A DNA stretch of 64,000 bases from positions 4,090,001 through 4,154,000 of the forward strand of contig NC_019682.1 of NCBI RefSeq assembly GCF_000316575.1. Direction: 5' to 3'. The translations under genes and the position numbers were made by a program. Of the stretch, positions 28,269-39,066 are shown in pieces. The notes under the pieces were generated by a model. The model was not told the origin of the DNA. It saw only the letters and a program-made list of their open reading frames with translations, and searched no databases. Each line of letters opens with the position of its first letter. Position 1 is the first letter of the stretch. Source of the DNA: Calothrix sp. PCC 7507 (GTDB lineage: Bacteria; Cyanobacteriota; Cyanobacteriia; Cyanobacteriales; Nostocaceae).

Positions 28269-29948
28269 ATGGCATCTATTATCCAAGCACTACCGACAGA
28301 AGTTGTATATCTGATTACAGCGGGAGAGGTAATCGACTCTCTAGCGGCTGTAGTGCGGGAATTAGTGGAAAATTCCCTAGACGCAGGTGCAACCAGAATT
28401 GTGGTGTCTCTGTGGCCGCAGCAGTGGCGGGTGCGTGTGGCAGATAATGGTTGTGGCATGAACTTAGATGATTTGCAACAAGCAGCCACAGCCCACAGTA
28501 CCAGTAAAATTCGCAATTGTGCAGATTTGTGGAAAATTCACAGTCTGGGGTTTCGTGGTGAAGCGTTGCACAGTTTGACGACTCTGGCAGATTTGGAGAT
28601 TTTCAGTCGTCCACCAAATGGGAAGTTAGGTTGGCGGGTTGTTTATGGTGATGGTGGAGAAGCTGTCGAGGTAGAAGTAACAGCGATCGCTCCTGGTACA
28701 GTGGTGACAGTCTCAAATCTTTTTGGTAATTGCTTATCTCGTCGTCAGGGTTTACCTACAGCAGCACAGCAAATGAAAGCTGTGCAAGCGACAATCCAAC
28801 ATATTGCGCTGTGTCATCCCCATGTCACCTGGCAAGTTTGGCAAAATGACCGAGAATACTTCACTATTTGTCCCGCCGCGACAATGGGACAACTAGTACC
28901 GCAAATCCTCCCCCAGGTGCGCTCTAGTGACCTACAAGAGGTAAAACTAGAACTACTTAACCCCCCTAACTCAGCACTCAGCACTCAGCACTCAGCACTG
29001 ACTTTGGTGGTAGGATTACCTGATCGTTGCCATCGCCACCGTCCAGATTGGGTAAAGGTAGCGATGAACGGACGGATAGTCAAGTGCCCAGAATTAGAGC
29101 AGGCGATTTTATCAGCATTTCACAGAACATTACCACGCGATCGCTATCCAGTTTGTTTCTTACATCTGGCAATTTCCCCAGATCAAATCAACTGGAACCG
29201 TAATCCCGCTAAAACAGAAATTTATCTCAACGAAGTTAATTATTGGCAAGAACAAGTTACCCAAGCCATTGATCAAGCACTCCGCATCAATTCTGCCACG
29301 ATTAAGGAAGCTGTTCACACAACGCGAGTCGGTAAATTACTCAAAGCCGCTGAAGCCAAAGGTGGTTATAACTTTAACCCCAAAAATTCTGATGAAGATG
29401 AGACTCAGCACTCTTTAAAAGCGATCGCTCAAGTTAGCAACACCTACATTGTGGTAGAACATCCTGGGGGCATGTGGTTAGTAGAACAGCACATCGCCCA
29501 TGAACGAGTTTTGTATGAGCAATTGTGCGATGATTGGCAAATTATCCCTGTTGAACCCGCAATCATTCTCTATCAATTAACAGAGAACCAAGTCTCCCAA
29601 CTGCAACGCATTGGTTTAGACATAGAACCCTTTGGCGAACAACTTTGGGCAGTCCGCACCTTACCGGCAATGTTACAGCAGCGAGAAGACTGTGCCGAAG
29701 CAATTTTAGAACTCAGTTGGGGTGGAGACTTACAAACAGCCCAAGTAGCAGTCGCCTGTCGCAGCGCCATTCGTAATGGTACACCTATGAACCTGCCAGA
29801 AATGCAGACACTATTAGATCAATGGCAACGCACTCGCAACCCCCGCACCTGTCCCCACGGACGCCCGATTTATTTATCGTTGGAAGAGTCAGCCTTGGCG
29901 CGGTTTTTCCGGCGTAATTGGGTGATTGGTAAAAGTCACGGGATTTAA
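28269..29948 (+). CDS. mutL: DNA mismatch repair protein MutL
   Basis: 559 residues. The N-terminal GHKL ATPase shows VRELVENSLDAGA, DNGCGM and GFRGEALHSL. The transducer domain contains VAMNGRIV and NPAKTEI. A linker is followed by the C-terminal dimerisation/endonuclease domain with VEQHIAHERVLYE (variant of the DQHAxxE motif), ACRSAIRNG and CPHGRP. It couples mismatch recognition by MutS to strand incision. The coding region includes four tandem CTCAGCA heptamers at residues about 234-244, in frame (SALSTQHSAL). MutS is not in the window. A TATAAT lies only two bases before the ATG. Confidence 0.92.
   Translation: MASIIQALPTEVVYLITAGEVIDSLAAVVRELVENSLDAGATRIVVSLWPQQWRVRVADNGCGMNLDDLQQAATAHSTSKIRNCADLWKIHSLGFRGEALHSLTTLADLEIFSRPPNGKLGWRVVYGDGGEAVEVEVTAIAPGTVVTVSNLFGNCLSRRQGLPTAAQQMKAVQATIQHIALCHPHVTWQVWQNDREYFTICPAATMGQLVPQILPQVRSSDLQEVKLELLNPPNSALSTQHSALTLVVGLPDRCHRHRPDWVKVAMNGRIVKCPELEQAILSAFHRTLPRDRYPVCFLHLAISPDQINWNRNPAKTEIYLNEVNYWQEQVTQAIDQALRINSATIKEAVHTTRVGKLLKAAEAKGGYNFNPKNSDEDETQHSLKAIAQVSNTYIVVEHPGGMWLVEQHIAHERVLYEQLCDDWQIIPVEPAIILYQLTENQVSQLQRIGLDIEPFGEQLWAVRTLPAMLQQREDCAEAILELSWGGDLQTAQVAVACRSAIRNGTPMNLPEMQTLLDQWQRTRNPRTCPHGRPIYLSLEESALARFFRRNWVIGKSHGI
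28970..28999 (+). repeat. CTCAGCA heptamer tract inside mutL
   Basis: Four perfect CTCAGCA units plus CT lie within the mutL reading frame. A change of one unit (7 bp) would shift the frame; only multiples of three units keep it. Confidence 0.9.
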
Positions 29949-29963
29949 CAGTTATCAGTTAAA

Positions 29964-30068
29964 TTAAGTCACACCCCGACTTGTTGGAAAGAACGAGCGA
30001 TCGCCTGTTGGGTATGTTGTTTTAAAATATCTTTATCTAAATGATGAACAAGATATTGGGGAACTGCT
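29964..30068. pseudogene. partial duplicate of the nagZ 3' end
   Basis: About 105 bp nearly identical to 30661-30766, which contains the last 34 or so codons of nagZ, including its stop. The first 31 bases are identical (TTAAGTCACACCCCGACTTG onward), with scattered substitutions after that. It has the same orientation, so the two copies form direct repeats around the toxin-antitoxin module. Confidence 0.85.
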
Positions 30069-30156
30069 TTCGTTTTGCTCTTGAGAGGTGGAATGTAAAA
30101 TTTCTTGGCAATGAGATAAGATTTACTTGTTCATAGGATAAAAGCATTGAACTGCT

Positions 30157-30342
30157 ATGAGTGATAAAGAAGCTGTAATTGAGCTAGTAAAGCGATTGCC
30201 TCCAGATGTATCTTTTCATCAGATCGTTCAAGAAATTGAGTTTATCGCAGCCATCAGGGAAGGTTTTGAAGAAATTGATCAAGGGAAAGGTATATCGATT
30301 GCAGCGGTTGAGAAGATGATTGATTCATGGACTACCAAGTAA
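30157..30342 (+). CDS. antitoxin of a ParE/RelE-type module
   Basis: 61 residues, helical and acidic (VKRLPPDVSFHQIVQEIEFIA, then EGFEEIDQGKGIS). The size and layout match the small antitoxin-like proteins that precede ParE-family toxins in cyanobacteria. Its end overlaps the toxin start by 16 bp (30327-30342). No DNA-binding motif is obvious, so the assignment depends on the neighbouring gene. Confidence 0.75.
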   Translation: MSDKEAVIELVKRLPPDVSFHQIVQEIEFIAAIREGFEEIDQGKGISIAAVEKMIDSWTTK

Positions 30343-30623
30343 TCCTATCTCCCAAGGCTGTCCATGATTTAGAATCTATTGTCAGGTACATTGCCTTGAA
30401 TAATCCTGAAGCTGCAATGAAGTTGGGGCAACGTCTTCTTGAAAAAACTAGGGAATTGAGCCAGTTCCCGTTCCAAGGTCAGAAAGTGCCTGAGTTTGAT
30501 GACTTCAATATTCGTCAACTGGTCGTCAGACCATATCGTATTGTTTACAAGGTTGAAGAGGATAAAAAACAGGTTAGCATTGCTAGATTTTGGCACTCAT
30601 CACAAGAAAGCTTAGAAACTTAA
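30327..30623 (+). CDS. RelE/ParE-family toxin
   Basis: 98 residues with the RelE/ParE fold signature: YQVILSPKAVHDLESIVRYIA, a central FPFQGQKVPEF, RQLVVRPYRIVYKVEEDKKQ and a C-terminal RFWHSSQ. ParE members poison gyrase and RelE members cleave mRNA at the ribosome; the sequence does not say which applies here. It overlaps its antitoxin. The module sits between two copies of the nagZ 3' end. Confidence 0.85.
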   Translation: MDYQVILSPKAVHDLESIVRYIALNNPEAAMKLGQRLLEKTRELSQFPFQGQKVPEFDDFNIRQLVVRPYRIVYKVEEDKKQVSIARFWHSSQESLET

Positions 30624-30665
30624 AGGCTTTGGCAAAGTGTGAGTAGCCGCGTTGATTAAGTTAAG

Positions 30666-31766
30666 TCACACCCCGACTTGTTGGAAAGAACAAGCGATCG
30701 CTAATTCGGCATGTTGTTTTAAAGTATCTTTATCCAAATAATGAACAAGATATTGCGGAGTTACCGCGAGTAATTTCTCGATTCTCGCCCTCGCAGCAGC
30801 CACTACTGACTCCTGAAGACTCCCATTACTCAGAGAATCGGCAAAACTTGCAGCTATCTGATATGTTCGTTCAATCGATGATGAATTGATGTTGCGCGAG
30901 ACGATAAATAAATCGCAACCAGCATTAATTGACCGCGCCACAGTCCCTGGTTGGATAAACATATCGGAAATAGCTTTCATATCCAAATCATCAGACACCA
31001 CCACCCCATCAAAACCCAGTTCCTGGCGCAGGATGCCATTGAGAATAGCCTGAGATAGGGTTGCTGGTACATCAGGGTCTATTTTGGGAAACAGGATGTG
31101 GGCTGTCATCACTAACGGTACTTGCGCCTCAATCAGTGCTTTAAACGGTATCAGTTCCCGATTTCGCAGGTCTTCTATCGTTAAATCAAGGATTGGTAAC
31201 TCAATGTGAGAGTCCTTGCTTGTGTCTCCATGACCTGGGAAGTGTTTGGCGCTTCCCAAAATTCCTGATTCCTGGAGTCCGAGATAGTACTCAACAGCAG
31301 CTTGGGCTGCAGTCTCAGGAGTGATACCAAAAGCACGGGCGCCAATAATCGGATTTTGCGGATGGGAATAAATATCGGCTATGGGTGCCCAGGATACATT
31401 GATGCCTAAAGATTTGAGTTCGACAGATGTTGCTTTTGCTACCTCGCGGGCGTGCGATCGCAATAAAAAGGCATAAGGAAATCGCGTAATTGGCAACGGT
31501 GTCCGCACAACACGACCCCCCTCATGATCCAGGGTAATGAACATGGAATCCCGTTCGGCGTATTGTCTGATCTGGTCAATCAACTCCTTAAAGGCTTGTA
31601 ACCAAATCTCATAGGGGGCACCATCCAAAAAGTTTTTCGCAAAAAAAATCACCCCTACTGGTTGCAGTTCACTGAGTGCGTATTTATCCTCATCACTCAA
31701 AGTAGTGCCAGAAATACCCAGAATCAAATGATTCCCAAAGTGTTTTAGCTCCTGCGATACTGGCAT
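30666..31766 (-). CDS. nagZ: beta-N-acetylhexosaminidase, GH3 (NagZ type)
   Basis: 366 residues. The NagZ signature KHFPGHGDTSKDSH carries the catalytic Asp/His dyad loop. LDHEGGRVVRTP and DGVVVSDDLDMKAI (nucleophile Asp) are also present. The enzyme removes GlcNAc from muropeptides during cell-wall recycling. There is no signal peptide, so it is cytoplasmic as in Gram-negative NagZ. Its last codons are duplicated upstream of the neighbouring toxin-antitoxin module. It lies downstream of rlpA on the same strand. Confidence 0.88.
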   Translation of the reverse strand: MPVSQELKHFGNHLILGISGTTLSDEDKYALSELQPVGVIFFAKNFLDGAPYEIWLQAFKELIDQIRQYAERDSMFITLDHEGGRVVRTPLPITRFPYAFLLRSHAREVAKATSVELKSLGINVSWAPIADIYSHPQNPIIGARAFGITPETAAQAAVEYYLGLQESGILGSAKHFPGHGDTSKDSHIELPILDLTIEDLRNRELIPFKALIEAQVPLVMTAHILFPKIDPDVPATLSQAILNGILRQELGFDGVVVSDDLDMKAISDMFIQPGTVARSINAGCDLFIVSRNINSSSIERTYQIAASFADSLSNGSLQESVVAAARARIEKLLAVTPQYLVHYLDKDTLKQHAELAIACSFQQVGV

Positions 31767-31860
31767 AATCTTTTACCTATGGCTGTAAACTCATAGCATT
31801 TAATTTTTTATCCCAACGGTATGGTAATTGCTAGTGGCTCAGGATGCAACTAAGTAAGTG

Positions 31861-31913
31861 AACAGTTATCAGTTTGTTCACTGTTAACTGTTCACTGTTG
31901 ACTGATAACTGTT
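31861..31913 (-). repeat. heptamer-repeat hairpin overlapping the rlpA stop
   Basis: AACAGTTATCAGT and its exact complement ACTGATAACTGTT form a 13-bp stem around further TTCACTG heptamers. The stem starts inside the rlpA stop codon, so the repeat may serve as its terminator. Confidence 0.65.
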
Positions 31914-33165
31914 AAAAATCGGAGATTAATGCCAGTTTTCTTGTCGGTTTGAGTTTGCCAGTTGCTAAGTTTGTCGGTTTTAAAGTCATTTTGGGTGCTT
32001 TACTGTCCAATATCACTGCTTGATATGGTACTACCCCAGCTACTTCACTGTTGATACAACGAGCGGCTTCTCGTGATAGATCTAAACTTCTGGGTGGGAT
32101 ATAAGGGCCGCGATCGTTCACCCGTACAATCACGGCTTTTCCTGTTTTTAAGTTCGTCACCTGCAAGTAAGTATTAAAAGGCAGGGATTTATGGGCAACT
32201 GTCAATTCATCTTGGTTATATATCTCACCATTCGCCGTCATGCGTCCGTGAAAATAGCCACCATACCAAGAAGCTAAACCAGACAGTTTGGCATCAGTTG
32301 GGGTCAAACCATACATTTGTTGCTGCCCTTCTAGAAGTGTGAGGGTTGGTGCTTTTAAAGCACTACGCAGATTATTAATCCACTCGATGGCTAATATGTC
32401 GCCACTCCGGTTAAACTGCCGAGAAATTTGTTTTTCAATCCCAAATAAAAAGCGATTACCTGCCATTAAGGCTGGTATGTCATCAACTAAAGCCGGTCGT
32501 AATTGATTGGCATCTAGGTTGGGCGAAGCCAGTAGTTGCAGCAAACGTTGTTGTATTGACTTGGCTTGAATTTCGCTGGGTAAATTCGCTACAAGGCGGT
32601 TATTTACCCAGATTTCATAGGTTTCTTGATTGCGGTGGACTACTGCTACTGGCAAGATAGCTGCATTGAAACTTTGCTCTAGGGAATTGTGAAAGCGAAA
32701 GAAATCTTGCAGCGATCGCAGGATTTTATTAGGTAAAAAATCTCGATGAGGAAAGCTGGCTTTGATCAAAGCTGCAGAGGCTAAACGGGGCGGCTTTTTT
32801 AAGATAGACCGTTCATCCAGATTTTCTATGTTCGACTGACAAAGTCGATTCTGACTGCTTTTAACTGCTTTCTTCTTAGGCTTGAGTGGGTTATCTAAGT
32901 TTGTTGGTGATTCCTTAGTTCCCCAATCCATTTTCAAAAAGTTTGTAGGTAGTAATGTCGTCCTCCAAACATTTACTGGCTGCTTAGAGAGCATATCTAG
33001 TGGGCTATGCTTGCTTACCAATTTACCTAAATTGCTTGTAACTTCTGTCGGAGCTATCTTTGAAGTCAAACTTGGTGATAAGTTTTCGCTCAACGACAAG
33101 AAAGAACCAATCCAGGATGTAATCCAAAAAATTCCAAAAAATAGCATGGTCGGTTTAAATCTCAA
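31912..33165 (-). CDS. RlpA-family septal ring lytic transglycosylase-like protein
   Basis: 417 residues. An N-terminal hydrophobic segment (about 5-25) serves as signal or anchor, followed by a long low-complexity region. A C-terminal double-psi beta-barrel spans about residues 298-395: GLASWYGGYFHGRMTANGE, LTVAHKSLPFNTYLQVTN, VRVNDRGPY and LDLSREAA. The conserved Asp in VNDRGP, the proposed catalytic acid, is intact. RlpA cleaves denuded glycan strands at division sites. The C-terminal SPOR domain of E. coli RlpA is not seen. Together with nagZ it suggests a peptidoglycan-turnover neighbourhood. Confidence 0.82.
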   Translation of the reverse strand: MRFKPTMLFFGIFWITSWIGSFLSLSENLSPSLTSKIAPTEVTSNLGKLVSKHSPLDMLSKQPVNVWRTTLLPTNFLKMDWGTKESPTNLDNPLKPKKKAVKSSQNRLCQSNIENLDERSILKKPPRLASAALIKASFPHRDFLPNKILRSLQDFFRFHNSLEQSFNAAILPVAVVHRNQETYEIWVNNRLVANLPSEIQAKSIQQRLLQLLASPNLDANQLRPALVDDIPALMAGNRFLFGIEKQISRQFNRSGDILAIEWINNLRSALKAPTLTLLEGQQQMYGLTPTDAKLSGLASWYGGYFHGRMTANGEIYNQDELTVAHKSLPFNTYLQVTNLKTGKAVIVRVNDRGPYIPPRSLDLSREAARCINSEVAGVVPYQAVILDSKAPKMTLKPTNLATGKLKPTRKLALISDF

Positions 33166-33786
33166 GTAACTGCACTTCTGAACAGTGCAACCCTGATTTG
33201 TTTAAAGATTATTTCTCGTGACAATTGGGAATTATATTCTTTGCTAGAGAAAAAAATTCCTCGTAAATTTAGATGCGAAAGGTTCAATTATTTCGGCTGG
33301 GGATCATCATATCTTGTTACCAGTAAACAAGCAAATAAAACTTTTAGATGTTGTTTTCAACTATCAGTAACTTTTAAATTAATTTTTTTTATAGGTTACT
33401 TTAATTCCCACTTAAAATATGTAAAAGCTTACTAATTCACAACTGTGATAATACTTAAATATGTTTGTAGTCTGTATTAATTAACACAAATAATTTGTTT
33501 GCCAAGGTAGGACATTCAAAGATAAAGTTAAGCTGATCCCACAGCGAAAGTTAGCGGCATTTCATTGGAGTTAGTGTGTGGGCGTTGGTATTAAACATGG
33601 TGAGTAAAACCTATGCCCAATGCCCAACTAAAGAGTTTATTAAAAATCATGCTGGTGCTTGCCAATATGTAGATTTCAAGAAGTTTTTGTGGAGGCGATC
33701 GCACAAAGGCTGCTAAATGTAACAGATTGCAACGTATAATGAGAACGACTAAACGATTAAGAAATATTGAAGAACAGTAGGGTTAA
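33166..33786. other. 620-bp AT-rich gap between rlpA and crtP
   Basis: Holds divergent promoters. A TATAAT at 33735 precedes crtP. A minor frame (33241-33435) is AT-rich and unrecognised. No repeat families apart from one HIP1 site near 33695. Confidence 0.45.
33735..33740 (+). promoter_or_regulatory. candidate -10 element for crtP
   Basis: A perfect TATAAT lies 47 bp before the crtP start. No clear -35 is seen at 17 bp spacing, so this may be an activator-dependent or extended promoter. Confidence 0.4.
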
Positions 33787-36142
<2,356 letters not shown>

Positions 36143-36152
36143 GAGAGTAGTC

Positions 36153-36235
36153 AGGAGTCAAGAGTCAAAGGTCAAGATTAATTCAAATATTTTCTATGTA
36201 CTCTAGACTCTGGACTTTTGACCCTTGACTCTCCT
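36153..36235 (+). terminator. repeat-derived hairpin after crtB
   Basis: AGGAGTCAAGAGTCAAAGGTC and an imperfect inverted copy ending CTTGACTCTCCT form a long stem between crtB and tRNA-Ser. It is built from GAGTCAA heptamers. Terminator function is inferred from position. Confidence 0.5.
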
Positions 36236-36269
36236 AAATAAATCTGCTATCATTCATATTCGTGGCCGT

Positions 36270-36361
36270 GGAGAGGTGGCTGAGTGGTCGAAAGCGGCAG
36301 ATTGCTAATCTGTTGTACGGCAGGCAACTCCGTACCGAGGGTTCGAATCCCTCCCTCTCCG
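36270..36361 (+). tRNA. tRNA-Ser(GCU)
   Basis: 92-nt class II tRNA. The acceptor stem GGAGAGG pairs with CCTCTCC. The anticodon loop TTGCTAA gives GCU, a long variable arm follows (TACGGCAGGCAACTCCGTA), and the T arm is GAGGGTTCGAATCCCTC. CCA is not encoded. Confidence 0.95.
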
Positions 36362-36471
36362 TTTTTCAGCATTTAAAACAAACAAAATACTATCCTACTC
36401 ACTCACTATGATGGACTGATGTAAGGACAAAAACAACTATCTACTCAAGATGGTGATATTATTTATCACTT

Positions 36472-36530
36472 GGAGCCTGTGAAAATTAAACTAACCTGAA
36501 AACCCGGATTGAGTAAGGCTTTCAGGCTCC
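36472..36530 (+). promoter_or_regulatory. structured 5' leader of the amino-acid binding protein gene
   Basis: GGAGCCTG (36472-36479) is exactly complementary to CAGGCTCC (36523-36530). A competing stem pairs CCTGAAA (36495-36501) with TTTCAGG (36520-36526). The two stems are mutually exclusive and end 29 bp before the ATG, next to GAGGAG. It could act as a cis-regulatory switch; there is no match to a riboswitch class I know. Confidence 0.35.
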
Positions 36531-36558
36531 TGAATATCATGAGGAGTGGAAGTGAGTT

Positions 36559-37884
36559 ATGCAAAGAATTAGTACTGCTTTAGCCTTGAGTGTGGCTACC
36601 ATAGCAACAGGTTTCCTCTTAGGTGCTTGTGAAAACGCCACAACCCCCAATAACACAGCTACAACTGGAAGTACCGCCGCCCCAGCAGCAAACACTAATA
36701 CCACAACTGACGGACTAAAAATTGGTTCATTGCTACCTACAACAGGTGATTTAGCATCTATAGGACAGCAGATGGCAACCGCAGTGCCCCTGCTAGTCGA
36801 GACAGTCAACGCTTGCGGTGGTGTAAATGGCAAACCTGTTAGCCTGATTGCCATAGACGACCAAACAGACCCTAAAGCAGGCGCTGCTGGCATGACCAAA
36901 CTGGCAACTGTAGATAAAGTAGCCGGGGTAGTTGGTTCTTTTGCTAGTAGTGTTTCTACAGCCGCTGTTTCGATTGCTGCCCAAAATAAAGTTATGCTGA
37001 TTTCACCTGGCAGTACCAGCCCAGTATTCACCGAAAAAGCTCAAAAAGGTGACTTTCAAGGTTTTTGGGCACGTACAGTTCCCCCCGATAGCTACCAAGG
37101 GCCAGCCTTAGCGGAACTCGCCAAGAAAAGAGGTTACAAACGAGTTTCCACAGTTGTGATTAACAACGACTATGGAGTGGGGTTTGAAAAAGCATTTGTC
37201 CAAGGGTTTGAAAAATTGGGGGGAACAGTAGTTAACAAAGACAAGCCTGTCCGCTACGATCCCAAAGCCACCACCTTTGAAACTGAAGCCACCGCCGCTT
37301 TTGCTGGTAAACCAGATGCCGTCCTGGGCGTTTTTTATGTAGAAACAGGTAGCCTGCTACTAAAATCCGCATATCAACAAGGCGTGAGTAAAGGCGTGCA
37401 GGTAATGCTCACAGATGGGATGAAATCAGACGAATTTCCGGCTCAAGTTGGCAAAGGCAATGACGGTAAATACATTGTTTCTGGTGTGATTGGCACAGTC
37501 CCTGGTTCTGATGGTAAAGCATTAGATGCTCTCAAGAAACTGTGGAAAGAGAAAAAAAATAGCTCACCTGGAGAATTTGTACCACAAGCTTGGGATGCTG
37601 CTGCCTTGTTGGTCTTAGCGGCACAAGCTGCCAAGGAAAACACAGGTGTTGGCATAGCTGGTAAAGTCCGTGAAGTTGCCAATGGCGCAGGTGCCGACTC
37701 CACCGAAGTTACCGATGTTTGTGAAGGGCTGAAATTACTGAAAGCAGATAAAAAGATTAACTATCAGGGTGCTAGTGGCAACGTAGATGTTGACGCTAAC
37801 GGTGATGTCATCGGTGTCTACGATGTTTGGACAGTGGGAGATGATGGCAAACTCAAGGTAATTGACAAAGTTAATCCGAAATAA
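36559..37884 (+). CDS. ABC transporter substrate-binding protein, branched-chain/neutral amino acid (NatB-like)
   Basis: 441 residues. A lipoprotein signal peptide ends with GACEN (lipobox Cys near residue 24), followed by a Thr/Ala/Asn-rich linker. The LivJ-type type I periplasmic-binding fold starts KIGSLLPTTGDLASIGQQM, with LIAIDDQTDPKAGAAGMTKL and LISPGSTSPVF. It resembles cyanobacterial NatB, which feeds the N-I neutral amino acid transporter. No permease or ATPase gene is adjacent, so it would share components encoded elsewhere. A GAGGAG ribosome-binding site and a structured leader precede it. Confidence 0.85.
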   Translation: MQRISTALALSVATIATGFLLGACENATTPNNTATTGSTAAPAANTNTTTDGLKIGSLLPTTGDLASIGQQMATAVPLLVETVNACGGVNGKPVSLIAIDDQTDPKAGAAGMTKLATVDKVAGVVGSFASSVSTAAVSIAAQNKVMLISPGSTSPVFTEKAQKGDFQGFWARTVPPDSYQGPALAELAKKRGYKRVSTVVINNDYGVGFEKAFVQGFEKLGGTVVNKDKPVRYDPKATTFETEATAAFAGKPDAVLGVFYVETGSLLLKSAYQQGVSKGVQVMLTDGMKSDEFPAQVGKGNDGKYIVSGVIGTVPGSDGKALDALKKLWKEKKNSSPGEFVPQAWDAAALLVLAAQAAKENTGVGIAGKVREVANGAGADSTEVTDVCEGLKLLKADKKINYQGASGNVDVDANGDVIGVYDVWTVGDDGKLKVIDKVNPK

Positions 37885-37893
37885 ATATTAGGG

Positions 37894-38007
37894 AATTGGG
37901 AATTGGGAATTGGGAATTGCCACTTGTACTGAGCGCAGTCGAAGTATTGGGCACTGGGTAATCAGGAAATTTTTTTTGATTAATTCCTAGTCCCCAGTCC
38001 CCAGTCC
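37894..38007. repeat. GGGAATT and CCCAGTC heptamer repeats
   Basis: Four GGGAATT units, a TTGTACTGAGCGCAGTCGAAG block and, at the right, three CCCAGTC units. They fill the convergent gap after the binding-protein gene. Confidence 0.8.
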
Positions 38008-38008
38008 C

Positions 38009-38776
38009 CTAGTAACTACCGAAGTTGTAACCAACGCCTAACAATAAACCGACATCGGTTTGTCCGAAAAATGCAGCATTCACAGCAGCTGTGGCAGTAA
38101 ACCGAGAATTGAGGGGTACATCAATACCACCAGTTACTAACACAGCAACATCAGAGTCATCACCAATTTTAAAAGCTGCACCTGCGCCGATATAAGGTGC
38201 GACTGGTAACGGTTCACTAAAGGGATCTGCTACCTGCTGAAAGGAAAAGTCGTAGGTGAGGGGCGCTAGAATGACCGTACTGTCGCCTATGATCGCTGAT
38301 GGTCGTACTGAGATGTTGTTAGTCAGTCCAACTTTGCTGATAACTGCAAAGTTACCATCACTCAAAGATGAGTCACCACCACTCAAACCAATATTTCCAC
38401 CTAGTCCAAGATAGCTTTTGCCACCACGGGTAGCTCTACCTGGATCAATATCTGCCTGTGCTACTTTCGGAGTAGATGGTTGAGAATTAGGTTGTTGAAC
38501 AGTTGGTTCTGAGTTTTTGGGAGTAAGTGCTGCAGATACAGTTGCTGCTGTCCCTGGGATGGGTGTAAGTATGCGACTAGCGCTTTCTGGTGTAGCAGTC
38601 TGAGAAAACTGCTGCAATGAAGTCGAATCAGATGGTGACACTACATTTACACTAGGCTGACTTGGCGTATCAACAGTTTGGGCAGCAGCAGATAAGCTGT
38701 CACCTAAGATTGCCAAAGCGGCTAAAGTGGACAACAAAGAAACACCTTTACGAAGAAAAATAGTATTCACATTCAC
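38009..38776 (-). CDS. putative outer-membrane beta-barrel protein
   Basis: 255 residues with a signal peptide (about 1-33, ending SAAAQ), then a Ser/Thr/Pro/Gln-rich linker (about 34-110). A C-terminal domain of alternating hydrophobic strands follows: KSYLGLGGNIGLSG, FAVISKVGLTNNISVRPS, PVAPYIGAGAAFKIGDDSDV, and last strand GLLLGVGYNFGSY ending in an aromatic residue. This is the small OmpA/OmpW-like barrel pattern. No specific family was recognised. Confidence 0.65.
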   Translation of the reverse strand: MNVNTIFLRKGVSLLSTLAALAILGDSLSAAAQTVDTPSQPSVNVVSPSDSTSLQQFSQTATPESASRILTPIPGTAATVSAALTPKNSEPTVQQPNSQPSTPKVAQADIDPGRATRGGKSYLGLGGNIGLSGGDSSLSDGNFAVISKVGLTNNISVRPSAIIGDSTVILAPLTYDFSFQQVADPFSEPLPVAPYIGAGAAFKIGDDSDVAVLVTGGIDVPLNSRFTATAAVNAAFFGQTDVGLLLGVGYNFGSY

Positions 38777-39066
38777 TCCTCAGTAAAATACTGCCTTACC
38801 ATAGATAAGTGATTTTTCTATGTTAAGTCAACAAATCTTGGCATAATTAACATTTAACACTAAAAAAACTGAGTATCACATCCTAAATTCGACATAAATA
38901 CTTAGTGTTTAATAGTAAAGACTTCAATAATATATCCTCATTATAACGGTTGACAAAAATTATTTCTCCCATTTTACTAAGGCAAAGCTGACTACTTACA
39001 GATGGGAAATTGGGTAACTCGCCGACTTTGTGGGATGTCTCAGGGTTGCAAATCACCCAATCACCT

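Noticed and set aside
33241-33435. 64-residue ORF upstream of crtP
   Set aside because: AT-rich promoter-region sequence with no homology features visible.
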